From the NCBI RefSeq assembly GCF_002939305.1, contig NZ_MVDI01000002.1, positions 434,001 to 498,000 on the forward strand: DNA of 64,000 nucleotides, in the 5' to 3' direction. Positions 63,440 through 64,000 of this stretch are shown here, in pieces. Made by a program: the position numbers and the translations under genes. The DNA comes from Chroococcidiopsis sp. TS-821. GTDB lineage: Bacteria > Cyanobacteriota > Cyanobacteriia > Cyanobacteriales > Chroococcidiopsidaceae. Each line of letters begins with the position of its first letter. The stretch's first letter is position 1. The notes beneath the pieces were generated by a model, which ran no database searches, was not told the DNA's origin, and was given only the letters and a program-made list of their open reading frames with translations.

Positions 63440-64000
63440 AGATTTTTCTCTTTTGTGTCCTGACTTTGATTAAATAAAATTCTGGCGGGTGGGCTGTCAC
63501 TCGGATACAGAATTCACTACAATATCAGGGAAATGTTTACTTATTTGTCAAGGTTATTTAGGTTGAAATTTGCATAACACCTCGGTTAAGTTGAGGTAAA
63601 GACAGCGTGTTGAAATTAAGAGCGCCGATCAAAGCTAGCTCCATTGTTTTAGTCAGCAACATCGCTTAATTTCGCCAAAGTCAATTTTCAGCGAGGATAC
63701 ATGAAGAAAAGTAAAGACATCGCGATTCAGCAAAACACTTGTTAAGTGTGTTGAAGACCATGCCTAGATTGTTTAATTTTTAGAGCGATTCAGACGAGTC
63801 ACAATATAAAAAAACAATCTTGCGTAACGTGATTTTATGAAAAATGAGACTATTCCCGCAAAAATTTAGATGATTCAACACACAAAATCCGTGCAATTTT
63901 TGTGAAACAGGCTACAATCAAAACGATCTTTATGACTCTTTTAAAGAGTTGTATCGGGCATAGCTCAATCAGTTGGACGTTAAGCTATACAAGCAAGTAG
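63440..64000. other. 561-bp end-of-window non-coding region
   Basis: Directly after the deacetylase, AGAGA-TTTT-TCTCT followed by TTT (63438-63454) is a weak terminator. Further on are a hairpin ACTCTTT-T-AAAGAGT (63935-63949) and a tRNA-like string GGGCATAGCTCAATCAGTTG (from 63957) that does not fold as a complete tRNA within the window. A 14-codon ORF at 63701 is not convincing. Confidence 0.35.

Noticed and set aside
63957-64000. tRNA-like string GGGCATAGCTCAATCAGTTG
   Set aside because: It resembles the 5' part and D-arm of a tRNA, but the D-stem partner (GAGC) is missing and no anticodon or T-arm is visible before the window ends. It could be a remnant only.
1-64000. CRISPR arrays, rRNA operons, complete transposases, toxin-antitoxin pairs, phage genes
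   Set aside because: Looked for and not seen; repeats present are dispersed intergenic types and gene duplicates, not spacer-repeat arrays.

Overview
The window is chromosomal DNA from a cyanobacterium. It carries a phycobilisome core gene (apcF), photosystem II genes psbEFLJ, photosystem I psaI, plastoquinone-type NDH-1 genes ndhCKJ, rubA-ycf48, a paired clpR-clpP, and frequent HIP1 octamers (GCGATCGC). The many sulfotransferases, glycosyltransferases and secreted beta-helix proteins suggest a capsule- or sheath-forming species, perhaps of the Chroococcidiopsis/Gloeocapsopsis kind. That genus-level guess is inference only.

Layout. 1-13 kb is housekeeping and regulation: clpS with DUF2103, a secreted FAD oxidoreductase, a LacI-family regulator divergent from a small conserved gene with two palindromic operators between them, hemW, a membrane PIN-TRAM protein, a VWA-glyoxalase pair, clpR-clpP, a DnaJ protein, a frameshifted TPR gene and moaD. 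13.4-18.9 kb is a polyamine module (binding protein, two permeases, an aldehyde dehydrogenase and, after a terminator, the ATPase), which couples uptake to oxidation toward GABA. 18.9-25.6 kb holds a purple acid phosphatase, a lipoate ligase-like gene overlapping a ybjN gene, a methyltransferase, glnA with a canonical NtcA promoter, and apcF.

25.9-31.2 kb is a compact catabolic operon: a GTP cyclohydrolase II-like protein (URC1 type), DUF1688 (URC4), uracil phosphoribosyltransferase, an AllA-like protein and an NCS1 permease. It looks like a bacterial URC-type uracil-degradation pathway feeding nitrogen metabolism.

31.4-44.5 kb is an exopolysaccharide locus: a Wzc-like tyrosine kinase/co-polymerase, four GT2, one GT4 and one GT26 glycosyltransferase, a Wzy/WaaL-like membrane protein and three paralogous sulfotransferases. 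It probably makes a sulfated polysaccharide. No Wzx flippase or export pore lies in the window. 46-53 kb has three secreted right-handed beta-helix paralogues in tandem, set in unusually long AT-rich non-coding stretches. The second and third share about 1 kb of almost identical DNA, a sign of recent duplication or gene conversion. They may modify the polysaccharide made next door.

53-58 kb is photosynthetic: ndhCKJ divergent from rubA-ycf48, then psbEFLJ, which converges on psaI across a bidirectional terminator. 58-64 kb ends with a PPP-type phosphatase, an M48 protease, a DUF4330 protein, an alpha/beta-hydrolase-fold protein lacking its usual catalytic histidine, a lipoprotein and a polysaccharide deacetylase. 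No CRISPR array, rRNA, intact tRNA or intact insertion sequence was seen.
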